Below are positions 54,139-62,445 of a stretch of DNA of 64,000 nucleotides, piece after piece. Made by a program: the position numbers and the translations under genes. The notes beneath the pieces were generated by a model. That model saw only the letters and a list, made by a program, of their open reading frames with translations, did not search any database and was not told where the DNA came from. The stretch's first letter is position 1, and each line of letters begins with the position of its first letter. This stretch comes from an uncultured Corynebacterium sp. Lineage in GTDB: Bacteria; Actinomycetota; Actinomycetes; Mycobacteriales; Mycobacteriaceae. The DNA is taken from assembly GCF_946223165.1 (NCBI RefSeq), contig NZ_CAMIBP010000010.1, positions 1-64,000 of the forward strand, read 5' to 3'.

Positions 54139-55176
54139 ATGCTCGTGGATCAAAACCTGGCGAATTTCTCCGACATTGCCTTCCGTACCGCCGTGGCGGT
54201 CTACGTTGTCGGCTTGTTTATGTCGCTGTATTACTACGGACGCATTCAGGCTGTCATCGACGCCCGACGCTCGGCCAAGCAGGCGACAGCCGCCGACGCC
54301 GCGAAGAAGGCCGGTCCTTACGCGGACACGTCCTACGACACGGACGGCACCGTGGCGGTGCTGACCCGCGAGGGGCCAGACGACTCCATCGATCCCGCTG
54401 AGCTGCGCGCCAAGGAGCTCAAGGCCGATCGCATCGGATCGATGACCCAGTCGCTCATCTGGGTGGGCATCGCGGTCCACCTCGTTGCCATCGTGCTGCG
54501 TGGTCTGTCGGCGGGGCGTTTCCCCTTCGGCAACCTCTACGAGTACGTCCTCATGGTGACCTTCGGCGCGATGACCGCCTCCGCGCTGGCTTTCCAGCGT
54601 AAGGAATGGCGCACGTTGTGGCCGTGGATGCTGACGCCGATCGTGCTGCTCATGTTCTACGGCGGCACCAAGCTGTACGCTGAGTCCGCTCCGGTGGTGC
54701 CGGCGTTGCAGTCCTACTGGCTGCCAATTCACGTCACTGTGGTCTCCCTCGGTGCCTCCATTGGCCTGCTGTCTGGCCTCATGTCGCTGCTGTCTATGCT
54801 GCGAGTCTGGCAGCCCAAGGGCACGGAGCACGGTTTCTTCGGTCGTATCGCCAAGCCGTTGCCCACCGCTAAGAAGCTGGATCAGCTGGCCTACCGCACC
54901 GCGATCATCACGCTGCCCACGCTGGGCCTGGGCATCATCCTCGGCGCCATCTGGGCCGAAGCCGCCTGGGGCCGCCCGTGGGGTTGGGACCCCAAGGAGA
55001 CCGTGTCCTTTGCCACCTGGGTGCTCTACGCCGCGTACCTCCATGCACGCGCAACGCCGTCGTGGCGCAAGGCAGCTCCGTGGATCAATATCGCGGCCAT
55101 GGCATGTATGATCTTTAACCTGTTCTTTATTAACATGGTCGTCTCCGGCCTGCACTCTTACGCGGGGTTAAACTAA
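54139..55176 (+). CDS. ccsB: c-type cytochrome biogenesis protein CcsB
   Basis: A 345-residue haem-handling partner of ResB with about eight membrane segments. The tryptophan-rich WWD-type motif WGRPWGWDPKETVSFATW binds haem on the outer face. The start at 54139 is chosen because TAACCT at 54125-54130 could be a leaderless -10 (8 nt) and an extension to 54106 has no signals. Confidence 0.94.
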   Translation: MLVDQNLANFSDIAFRTAVAVYVVGLFMSLYYYGRIQAVIDARRSAKQATAADAAKKAGPYADTSYDTDGTVAVLTREGPDDSIDPAELRAKELKADRIGSMTQSLIWVGIAVHLVAIVLRGLSAGRFPFGNLYEYVLMVTFGAMTASALAFQRKEWRTLWPWMLTPIVLLMFYGGTKLYAESAPVVPALQSYWLPIHVTVVSLGASIGLLSGLMSLLSMLRVWQPKGTEHGFFGRIAKPLPTAKKLDQLAYRTAIITLPTLGLGIILGAIWAEAAWGRPWGWDPKETVSFATWVLYAAYLHARATPSWRKAAPWINIAAMACMIFNLFFINMVVSGLHSYAGLN

Positions 55177-55482
55177 ATGGAAAACCGCACACGGAATAAG
55201 CCGGGAAAGGCTGCTGGCAACAATCCTCGATTGTTGGAGATGGGTGCCGCATTCGCCGCCCGTCGCCGCGAGCTGGGCATTCTTCAACAGTCGCTGGCTG
55301 ATGCCGCCGGCATCTCCCGTTCCACCCTCCACACCATTGAGCACGGCGGCACCGGCGTGCGGTGGGAAAAGGTCGCCGCAGTCGCGGACGCCCTAGGGAT
55401 GGACATGCAGTTTATTCCGCGCCCTCTTCCGGTCGGCCCGCAGGACCTTCCGGATCAGCCGGCGGCTCCTGCCGCCGTGTGA
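55177..55482 (+). CDS. XRE-family helix-turn-helix regulator
   Basis: A 101-residue protein with an XRE HTH (AARRRELGILQQSLADAAGISRSTLHTIEHG) from about residue 28 to 80 and a Pro-rich tail. ATG follows the ccsB TAA directly, so it is co-transcribed with cytochrome maturation genes. Its last 71 bp overlap an antisense gene. Targets unknown. Confidence 0.85.
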   Translation: MENRTRNKPGKAAGNNPRLLEMGAAFAARRRELGILQQSLADAAGISRSTLHTIEHGGTGVRWEKVAAVADALGMDMQFIPRPLPVGPQDLPDQPAAPAAV

Positions 55483-55684
55483 CCTCGTCTCGGCGCTCGC
55501 GCTCGCGGCGTTCCTTGAAGCGCTGCTTGTCGAGTTCCCAGAGGAATTGCTCATCGTCGTCCGGGCCCTTGATGGCTGGCCGCTCGCCGGTGTTCAGTTC
55601 CTTGCGCCACGTTGACGGCCCGAAGGCCTTCCACAGCAGCACGACGGTGACAACGATAAGCAGCAATAAAACGATACGGCCCAT
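55412..55684 (-). CDS. small membrane-anchored protein
   Basis: A 90-residue protein with one N-terminal membrane segment (IVLLLLIVVTVVLLW) and a highly charged Glu/Arg-rich cytosolic part (DKQRFKERRERERR). Actinobacteria often encode such a protein near ccsB. Its 3' end overlaps the XRE gene by 71 bp in antisense. Function unknown. Confidence 0.65.
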   Translation of the reverse strand: MGRIVLLLLIVVTVVLLWKAFGPSTWRKELNTGERPAIKGPDDDEQFLWELDKQRFKERRERERRDEVTRRQEPPADPEGPAGRPEEGAE

Positions 55685-55711
55685 GCGGCCAGTCTAGCTA
55701 GAAAGCACGAA

Positions 55712-56113
55712 GTGACACGAATGCCTGACGAGCAGTCCCCCGAGAAGAACGTGAACGAGTTCGCCGCCGACCGCAGCGCGGAGTACGACGCTGAGAGTTC
55801 GGCTGTCGTCACGGAGCCGCCCGCTCCGGACCAGGCTCTGCGTCGCCGCTCTCGCATTGCGGTGGCCAAGTACGGTCTGGCCCGCTTGGGGCTCTTCGTC
55901 GTGCTTACCGCGGTGATTCAGGGCATTGTCGTGCTTGTTGACGCCCCCGTGCCGCTCATCGTGTCGGCCATGCTGGCGCTCTTCGTGGCGCTGCCGCTGT
56001 CCATGCTGGTGTTTACGAAGTGGCGTGTCGAAGCCGTCGAAACGCTGGCGCGCTACTCGGCGCAGCGCAAGGCCCACAAGGCGTGGGTGCAGCAGGAGCT
56101 GGCCGGACGTTAG
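55712..56113 (+). CDS. DUF4229 membrane protein
   Basis: A 133-residue protein with an acidic N-terminus (about 1-48) and two membrane segments (LARLGLFVVLTAVIQGIVVLV, LIVSAMLALFVALPLSMLVF) followed by a basic tail: the DUF4229 layout. The GTG at 55712 is used; the ATG at 55721 is a possible alternative. Function unknown. Confidence 0.75.
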   Translation: MTRMPDEQSPEKNVNEFAADRSAEYDAESSAVVTEPPAPDQALRRRSRIAVAKYGLARLGLFVVLTAVIQGIVVLVDAPVPLIVSAMLALFVALPLSMLVFTKWRVEAVETLARYSAQRKAHKAWVQQELAGR

Positions 56114-56144
56114 ATGTGCCGGTGCTGCTGGGGGAGCGGTGGTG

Positions 56145-56254
56145 GCCCCATAGCGTTGACCCTCAACCGTTGACCTTAAAGCGTTGACCTCCGGGAAAAT
56201 GCGGCCTAAAAGCCCATGGATTTCCCGGAGGTCAACGGTTGAGGAGGCCCACTG
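56145..56254. repeat. dispersed palindromic repeat, copy B
   Basis: A 16-bp perfect stem (GTTGACCTCCGGGAAA 56183-56198 with its complement 56221-56236), preceded by two more CGTTGACC units and followed by GAGGCCCACT. Same plan as copy A at 19279-19460. Lies between the DUF4229 gene and the convergent AEC transporter. Confidence 0.8.
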
Positions 56255-56305
56255 GGGCATGGAGCATTGAACGGGGGCATTGAACGGGGACATTGGCCGA
56301 GGCGG

Positions 56306-57205
56306 CTACCGGCCGAAGAGCACCGCAATGACCAGCATGACGGGCAGGGCGCCGAAAGTAGTAAGGAAAACCGTGTCGCGGGCTACGGTCTGTCCGCGTT
56401 GGAAGGCGGCGGCGTAGTTGTAGACCTGCTGCGCGGTGGGCAGGGCCGCCAGGATGGTCGCGGCGTAGACGTGGTCGGTGCTGAGGCCGAACAGGTGGGC
56501 CAGTCCAAACGCGATGGCGGGCATACCTACCAGCTTCAGCCCGGTGGCGAGGGCGACCTGGGGGCGGACGGCGGCATCGGAGAGCACGGCGGAGGTCTTG
56601 AGGGAGGCGCCGAAAGACATGAGGATCATCGGGATGGAGGCGCCGCCCAGCAGGGAGATAGGCTCCATGACGGGCTCGGGGACGGTCCAGCCGACGTAGG
56701 CCACCACGAAGCCGAGCGCGGAGGCGACGACCATGGGGGAGAGCAGGCCCGTCTTAATGGCGCCGAGGAGGGACTTTCCGCCGAGGGCGCCCAGGATAAT
56801 CGGGGTGAACAGGACCATCTGGATGAACACCATGGGGATGGCGTAGGTGGACTCGCCCAGGACGTAGATGGACACCGGCAGGCCGATGTTGACCGAATTG
56901 AAGTAGGAGGACGCGGCCGCGCCGGAAGCGGCGTTGGCTATGCCCTTGCGCCAGAACACGGCGATGTAGATGGCCGCCACGACGACGGTGGTGAGCACGA
57001 TGATGAGCGTGACCGGGGTGAAAACGGTGGCTGGGTCCGAGGTAGCCACGGAGTGGAAGAGCAGCGCCGGGGTGGCGGCGTAGAAGGCTACCTTGTTGAA
57101 CATGAGGCGCTCGCGGTCGCTGCCGATGACCCCGCGCACGGCGAGGAACCAGCCGACAAAGATGACGGCCAGAATGATCGCAAATCCGGTGATGACGCCC
57201 TGCAC
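56306..57205 (-). CDS. AEC-family transporter
   Basis: A 299-residue carrier with about ten membrane segments of the auxin efflux carrier family. Typical blocks FYAATPALLFHSVA and SFGASLKTSAV are visible. GTG start 1 nt after the menA stop, so translation is coupled to menA. Bacterial members often move malate or other small acids; substrate here unknown. Confidence 0.86.
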   Translation of the reverse strand: MQGVITGFAIILAVIFVGWFLAVRGVIGSDRERLMFNKVAFYAATPALLFHSVATSDPATVFTPVTLIIVLTTVVVAAIYIAVFWRKGIANAASGAAASSYFNSVNIGLPVSIYVLGESTYAIPMVFIQMVLFTPIILGALGGKSLLGAIKTGLLSPMVVASALGFVVAYVGWTVPEPVMEPISLLGGASIPMILMSFGASLKTSAVLSDAAVRPQVALATGLKLVGMPAIAFGLAHLFGLSTDHVYAATILAALPTAQQVYNYAAAFQRGQTVARDTVFLTTFGALPVMLVIAVLFGR

Positions 57206-57206
57206 G

Positions 57207-58109
57207 CTAGATCACCGCAATGGCGAGTGCGGTGACGACGGACCAGATGAGCATCGCGCGGCCGGTCAGCCCCAGCACGGGGATGAGTTCAGACCCACGG
57301 GCGCCGCCGTTGACGGTGCGGACCGCGCGCAGGGCGAACGGGATGTACACCAGGCCCGCCAGCGCTAGCCACGAGTTGAAGGCCATGGCCACGGTGAGCA
57401 CCGTGGGCAGGAGGAGGGCGATGGTGAAGAGGAGTCGGGCGCGGGAGTCGCCGAGGCGGACGGCGAGGGTGATCTTGCCAGCCTCCGTGTCGGAGGGGAT
57501 GTCGCGGATGTTGTTCGCCAGATTGACCGCGGAGCTCATCGCGCCGATGCCGACGGCGAGCGCCAGGCCGGTCCAACTCACTCGCCCGGCCTGCGTGTAT
57601 TGCGTGCCGAGCACGGCGACGAGGCCGAAGAAGATGAAGATGGCCACCTCGCCTAGGCCGCGGTAGCCGTAGGGGTTGGAGCCGCCGGTGTAGAACCAAG
57701 CGCCAGCGATGCACAGCGCCCCGACGAGGATCATCCACGCCGCATTGGCGGAGACGGAGAGCGCAATGCCGGCGAGGCCCGCGACGGCGAAGCAGCCGAA
57801 GGCCGCATACTTGACGTGTGCTGGCTTGGCGAGGCCGCCGCCGGTGAGGCGCTGCGGGCCGGTGCGGTCGTCATCGGTGCCGCGGATGCCGTCGGAGTAG
57901 TCGTTGGCGTAATTGACGCCGATGATGAGCGCCCAGGCGACGACGAGTGCGAGCATGGCGCGGCCCGCGTGAAAACCGCCCAAGGCTGCCGCGGCGCCCG
58001 TGCCGGCGATGACCGGGGCGAAGGCGTTGGCCCAGGTGTGGGGGCGCGCGCCCTCCAGCCAGTCGCGGGCGGTGGCGGGGTAGTCGGTGAATCCGGCGGC
58101 AGAAGACAT
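57207..58109 (-). CDS. menA: 1,4-dihydroxy-2-naphthoate polyprenyltransferase
   Basis: A 300-residue UbiA-family membrane prenyltransferase of menaquinone synthesis. The first Asp-rich motif NYANDYSDGIRGTDDDR and the following TGPQRLTGGG are characteristic; a second motif near NLANNIRDIPSDTEAGK. About eight membrane segments. CACAAT lies 7 nt before the ATG (leaderless). Confidence 0.95.
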   Translation of the reverse strand: MSSAAGFTDYPATARDWLEGARPHTWANAFAPVIAGTGAAAALGGFHAGRAMLALVVAWALIIGVNYANDYSDGIRGTDDDRTGPQRLTGGGLAKPAHVKYAAFGCFAVAGLAGIALSVSANAAWMILVGALCIAGAWFYTGGSNPYGYRGLGEVAIFIFFGLVAVLGTQYTQAGRVSWTGLALAVGIGAMSSAVNLANNIRDIPSDTEAGKITLAVRLGDSRARLLFTIALLLPTVLTVAMAFNSWLALAGLVYIPFALRAVRTVNGGARGSELIPVLGLTGRAMLIWSVVTALAIAVI

Positions 58110-58134
58110 GACTTCTATTGTGCCACCGGGTCCG

Positions 58135-58941
58135 TTAGCCAGCGAAGCTGACCCGGACGAGGTACATGCCGCGGATTTTTTCCATGAGCTTGTGGAGGAC
58201 GCGGGCGCGGAGGGGCAGCTCGCGGCGCGCGCTGGGGGACAGGCAATGCGAGATGTTGAACTCGATGTCGACGTCGGCGATGGAGCGGCTCCAAAAGCGA
58301 ACGCTGAACGGGTCCTTGACCTGGAACGGCATGGAGGCGGTCACTCCGGCGCGCGCGATCTGCTTCTCGCTGCCGCGGGTGATCATGGGGGACTCGGCAT
58401 CGTAGATGAAGCGTCCCGCCGGAAAGCGCTGGGCCATGGCGTCGATTATCGCCGCGGCGTCGCCCACCTCGATGTAGTACATGACGCCCGTGGCGACGGC
58501 GATCATGCCCTGGGTTCCGTCGACGTGATCGAGCCAGGCCACGTCCGTGAGGGAGTACGGGAGGTCGACGGAACCGTCCTGGGGGAGCCAGCGGGAGCGC
58601 ACCGCGAGGACTTCGGGAAAGTCGAGGTTGTAGAGGGTCCCGTGGTCGGTTCCGGCGAGGTCCGCGGCGAGGCTGTCGAGCCCGCATCCGATGTTGACGA
58701 CGGCGGCGCCGGGGTGGTCGCGCAGGTAATCCTTAATTTCGGCGACAATGGCCACGTGGCGCAGCCCGTAGACGGTCTGCGAGTAGGTATCGAGGGAGCG
58801 GGCGGTGGTGCCCTCCGCGGCGGCGATGTCCGCGGCCTGCTGTGCCCAGCGGTCAGAAAAGAGCCGCGGCCAGCGCTGCGCGGCGGCCGCGCGCCCCAAC
58901 AATGGGAAGAAGAGCGTTTCCTGGGTAGAGGTCAGTGCCAT
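58135..58941 (-). CDS. class I SAM-dependent methyltransferase (LCMT-like)
   Basis: A 268-residue methyltransferase of the leucine carboxyl methyltransferase/polyketide O-methyltransferase type. SAM motif VVNIGCGLDSLAADL near residue 85, acidic LDFPEVLAVR, and GVMYYIE post-I motif. The start at 58941 has GAGGA upstream; an extension to 59064 has none. Substrate unknown. Divergent from the metal regulator gene. Confidence 0.82.
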   Translation of the reverse strand: MALTSTQETLFFPLLGRAAAAQRWPRLFSDRWAQQAADIAAAEGTTARSLDTYSQTVYGLRHVAIVAEIKDYLRDHPGAAVVNIGCGLDSLAADLAGTDHGTLYNLDFPEVLAVRSRWLPQDGSVDLPYSLTDVAWLDHVDGTQGMIAVATGVMYYIEVGDAAAIIDAMAQRFPAGRFIYDAESPMITRGSEKQIARAGVTASMPFQVKDPFSVRFWSRSIADVDIEFNISHCLSPSARRELPLRARVLHKLMEKIRGMYLVRVSFAG

Positions 58942-59150
58942 GGCGGGTTCCTCGGTGGGGTGGCGGAATGACGATGGAGGTGTGCCGCGGCCGGGTGATG
59001 ACACGTCCGATGTACCAACGAAAGGACTGTGTGTGCCGGCCGCGACACATGTTGAAAGGTGCACATATCAACAGTTGTTCAATGTATTGAACTTTCCACA
59101 AGTTAACATCTGGGGCGGGGGTTGGCAAGGGGTTGGTTAGAATTGGGGTC
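58942..59150. promoter_or_regulatory. divergent control region with palindrome
   Basis: Contains a perfect GTTCAAT-GT-ATTGAAC palindrome (59077-59092), a GTTGA...TCAAC pair around GTGCAC (59051-59072), and the leaderless -10 TAGAAT (59138-59143) of the regulator gene, 7 nt before its ATG. Confidence 0.6.
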
Positions 59151-59816
59151 ATGCACTTAAGTGACCTGCCGGAGCGCACCCAGGACTACCTCAAGGTCCT
59201 CTGGGATCTTTCTGAACACTCGGGCGGCGCGCCGGTGCTCCTTAAGGATGTGGCGGGGCGCATGGGGCAGAAGGTCCCCACGGCCTCGGAGGCCATCAAG
59301 CGCCTTGTGAGGCAGGGGCTCGTGGAGCATGAGCGCTACGCGGGTGTCGCGCTGACCCCGGCGGGGCGCGAGTTGGCCATGCAGATGGTCCGCCGACACC
59401 GCCTCCTGGAGACCTTCCTGGTCCGCACGCTGGGGTATTCCTGGGACGAAGTGCATGACGACGCGGACCGCCTTGAGCACGCCTGTTCAGAGCGCTTCCT
59501 CGACCGGCTTGACGCCCTGCTGGGGTCGCCGGCGCGCGATCCACACGGGGATCCCATTCCGGATGCGGGCGGTTCCATTGAGAACCTGGGCACTCTTACG
59601 CTTGCCGATGCCCCCTTGTCCGTCGCCGTGACCGTCGAGCGGGTCTGTGATGGCGACTCGGAGTTGCTTCGCTATCTCGATCGCTGCGGCATCGGGCTCG
59701 GTTCTGAGTTGTGTGTCACATCTCGTGTGGCGGGATTGTTGACGGTTAAACAGGGTGGGTCGGAATTTTCGCTGGCAGAAGTGGCCGCGCGTGACATTAC
59801 GGTGAACCTACCCTAA
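59151..59816 (+). CDS. DtxR-family metal-dependent regulator, MntR-like
   Basis: A 221-residue repressor: N-terminal winged helix (YLKVLWDLSE, LLKDVAGRMGQKVPTASEAIKRLVRQGLV), metal-binding/dimer domain (MVRRHRLLETFLVRTLGYSWDEVHDDADRLEHACS) and a C-terminal SH3-like FeoA domain. The PHGDPIP loop and overall style are nearer to corynebacterial MntR than to DtxR. With two ABC-3 permease genes nearby, manganese control is the best guess; iron is possible. Confidence 0.87.
   Translation: MHLSDLPERTQDYLKVLWDLSEHSGGAPVLLKDVAGRMGQKVPTASEAIKRLVRQGLVEHERYAGVALTPAGRELAMQMVRRHRLLETFLVRTLGYSWDEVHDDADRLEHACSERFLDRLDALLGSPARDPHGDPIPDAGGSIENLGTLTLADAPLSVAVTVERVCDGDSELLRYLDRCGIGLGSELCVTSRVAGLLTVKQGGSEFSLAEVAARDITVNLP
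59798..59816. promoter_or_regulatory. possible DtxR/IdeR-type box
   Basis: These 19 bases match the palindromic consensus TTAGGTTAGCCTAACCTAA at 14 positions. They overlap the end of the regulator gene and lie 55 nt before the PepSY gene start. Confidence 0.35.
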
Positions 59817-59870
59817 TAATTAATAATTTTTGTTGGGAACTATTGTCATTAGTTGCTCGACTTCTGTTGC

Positions 59871-61250
59871 ATGACCATCAAGAATTCGTTTGGCGTCTGG
59901 CGCCGGCTTCACACCGTCGCCGGCGTCATCGTTGCCCCATTCCTCATTGTCGCGGCCCTCACGGGCCTTCTCTATGCTTTTGCGCCGACCCTGGAAGACG
60001 TCGTCTACCGGGGAGAAACCTCTGCGTCCGCCGGGGAACAGGTGCCGCTGGCGAAGCAGGTGGAGGCGGCCCGCGCCGTCCATCCTGATCTCACCCTCTC
60101 CACCGTCCAGGTCATCCCGGGACAAGCCACCCGCGTGCTGTTTGCGGATCCGTCCCTCCCGTCGAAGAGCTATACCCGCGCCGTCTTCGTTGACCCAGCC
60201 GATGCCCACGTCCGTGGCGAGGAGGTCCAGTACGGCTCCTCGCGTGCCCTGCCGCTGCGCGCGTGGCTGTCCAGCGGCCACCGCTCGCTGTGGCTGGGCG
60301 CCCCGGGCCGCTTCTACTCCGAGCTGGCGGCCAGCTGGCTCGGTGCCCTGACGCTCAGCGGCCTGTACGTGTGGCTGCGCCGCCGGAAGAAGACCAAGAA
60401 CACCATGCGCACCCACTCTCTCATCGGTGCCTGGTTCTCCGCGGGTTTTCTCTTCCTCACCGTCACGGGCCTGACGTGGTCCACGGTTGCTGGTGGCAAC
60501 ATTGCGCACCTGCGCAATCAGCTCAACTGGCAGACCCCGACCCTGTCCGCCGCCGGCGGCGAGCATGCCGACCACGCCGGGCACGGCGGCATGACCGGCA
60601 TGCCGGGCATGGAGGGGATGCAGATGGACATGTCCAAGGACTTCTCCGTCATTGATGGCGTGCTCAGCACCGCCCGCGAGCACGGCCTGCAAGGAATCCT
60701 CAACCTCACGCCGCCCCAGTCCCCCGACGGCAACTGGATCGTCGCGGAGGCCCGCGAGGCCTTCAAGTGGCACAACGACGCCATCGCCGTGGATCCCATG
60801 ACCCTGGATGTGACGAATACGCTCAACTTCGCCGATTGGCCGCTGGCCGCGAAGCTCACCGCCTGGCTCATCCAGCTCCACATGGGCACCATGATGGGCA
60901 TCGCTAACCAGCTGGTTCTCGCCGTCATCGCCGTGGCGCTCCTCGTCATGACGATCCTGGGCCTCAAGATGTACTTCGACCGCGGCCGCCGCTTCGCCGG
61001 CCCGCAGAAGGTGAGCGGCTGGTTCCTCGCGGGTGTCGTGGCCTACTCCATCATCGCCCCGCTCTTTGGTGCGTCCCTGCTCCTCTTCGTGGCCCTCGAC
61101 TGGGCGTGGCGCCGCCTGCGTCCCGCCGGGGCCCGACGCGGACGCGAAGGAGAGCCCGCGAACGAAGGGCGGCATGCCCTGCCCGAGGACTGGCCGACAG
61201 ATGGCGAGCCCGAGGACACGGCAACCGAGCAGGCCGCCGAGCGCGTCTAG
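59871..61250 (+). CDS. PepSY-associated transmembrane protein
   Basis: A 459-residue membrane protein of the PepSY_TM family, often tied to iron or copper reduction. It has four main membrane segments (opening VWRRLHTVAGVIVAPFLIVA; LGALTLSGLYVWL; AWFSAGFLFLTVTGL; LVLAVIAVALLVMTILGL) plus a C-terminal hydrophobic pair, and conserved His residues in the segments. Residues about 229-257 form a His/Met-rich loop (HADHAGHGG then MTGMPGMEGMQMDM) likely to bind metal. The ATG at 59871 is preferred; TTG at 59853 is possible. Confidence 0.82.
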   Translation: MTIKNSFGVWRRLHTVAGVIVAPFLIVAALTGLLYAFAPTLEDVVYRGETSASAGEQVPLAKQVEAARAVHPDLTLSTVQVIPGQATRVLFADPSLPSKSYTRAVFVDPADAHVRGEEVQYGSSRALPLRAWLSSGHRSLWLGAPGRFYSELAASWLGALTLSGLYVWLRRRKKTKNTMRTHSLIGAWFSAGFLFLTVTGLTWSTVAGGNIAHLRNQLNWQTPTLSAAGGEHADHAGHGGMTGMPGMEGMQMDMSKDFSVIDGVLSTAREHGLQGILNLTPPQSPDGNWIVAEAREAFKWHNDAIAVDPMTLDVTNTLNFADWPLAAKLTAWLIQLHMGTMMGIANQLVLAVIAVALLVMTILGLKMYFDRGRRFAGPQKVSGWFLAGVVAYSIIAPLFGASLLLFVALDWAWRRLRPAGARRGREGEPANEGRHALPEDWPTDGEPEDTATEQAAERV

Positions 61251-61302
61251 GGAGCGTCGAGACGTACCACGCACTACCCATCAACTGACGGACTGCAGAG
61301 AA

Positions 61303-62439
61303 CTAACGCGAAAGGAATAGCTCCGTCACCCGCTGCCGGTCCAGCTTGCCTGGGCCGGTCAGCGGCATATCCTCGAGGCGCTTGAGCTCGCGGGGGACCT
61401 GCCAGCGCGGGAGGTCATCGAGCGCCTCGAGGATATCGGTGCGCGAGGCCCAGCCGGTGTAGGCGGCGACGATCATCTGCCCCAGGCGCTGGTCGGGGAT
61501 GCCGACCACGCACGCCTCCTCGACGCCGGGGATGTGGAGGAGCAGCTGCTCCAGCGCCTCCGGGTGGAGCTTGAGCCCGCCGGAGTTGATGATGTTGTCT
61601 AGCCGGCCGGTGACGGTGAGCACGCCGTCGACGAGCGCGCCGGCGTCCGAGGTCGCGAACCACCCGTCGCTAAACGCGTTCGAGTCGACGTTGCGGTAGC
61701 CGTGCGCGATCATGGGGCCGCCGAGGTGGATGCGGCCGTCGTCGTCGGAAATGCGGATCTGCGCGCTGGGCAGCGGGCGGCCGTCGTAGACGCAGCCGCC
61801 GGCGGTTTCGGAAGAACCATAGGTGGTGACGACGGTGATATCGAGCTTGCGGGCCGAATCCAGGAGCTGGGGGCTGATGGCGGAGCCGCCGACGAGGACC
61901 GCGTCAAAGGTGCGCAGGGCGTCGATTCCCTGGAGCATGTCCATGGCCTTGCCCAGCTGCATGGGGGTCAGCGAGGTATAGGTGCGGTCGCCGGTCTCGG
62001 CGAGCTCGAACGCGGCGCGGGCGAAGGCGGGGATGTCGAAGCCGTGCGTGAGATCGAGGCAGCTCGGCTCCACGCCGGCGACGAGGGAGCGGACGAGCAC
62101 CTGAATGCCGGCGATGTGGTGGGCGGGCATCGCCAGCAGCCATTGCCCGGCGCCGCCGAGGGCTTGGTGCGTCGCGTCGGCGCTGGAGACAAGGTTGGCG
62201 GCGGTGAGCTGCGCGCCCTTCGGCGTGCCGGTGGAACCCGACGTGGAGACGACGAGCGCGATGGCCGGATCGATAGTCTCGCCGACGCGCATGTGGTTGC
62301 GTAGGAGCTCCGCGCGGGTGCGATCCGCGGCCGGCAGGGGTACGTACGAGGCCTGGCCGGCGATGGCGCGCTCGAGGTCATCGAGGACGGCGGCGGGTTG
62401 GCGCGGATCGACGTAGAGAGGGGCTAGGGTATGCGACAC
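61303..62439 (-). CDS. menE: o-succinylbenzoate--CoA ligase
   Basis: A 378-residue adenylate-forming enzyme of menaquinone synthesis, shorter than the FadD enzymes, as MenE is. P-loop VSTSGSTGTPKGAQL near residue 65, TYGSSETAGG, and the C-terminal lysine in GPGKLDRQRV. GTG start; 6 nt after the stop of the upstream permease gene, with a TAATCT hexamer overlapping that stop, so it may be read from its own promoter or from the metal operon. Confidence 0.92.
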   Translation of the reverse strand: MSHTLAPLYVDPRQPAAVLDDLERAIAGQASYVPLPAADRTRAELLRNHMRVGETIDPAIALVVSTSGSTGTPKGAQLTAANLVSSADATHQALGGAGQWLLAMPAHHIAGIQVLVRSLVAGVEPSCLDLTHGFDIPAFARAAFELAETGDRTYTSLTPMQLGKAMDMLQGIDALRTFDAVLVGGSAISPQLLDSARKLDITVVTTYGSSETAGGCVYDGRPLPSAQIRISDDDGRIHLGGPMIAHGYRNVDSNAFSDGWFATSDAGALVDGVLTVTGRLDNIINSGGLKLHPEALEQLLLHIPGVEEACVVGIPDQRLGQMIVAAYTGWASRTDILEALDDLPRWQVPRELKRLEDMPLTGPGKLDRQRVTELFLSR

Positions 62440-62445
62440 AGGGAA

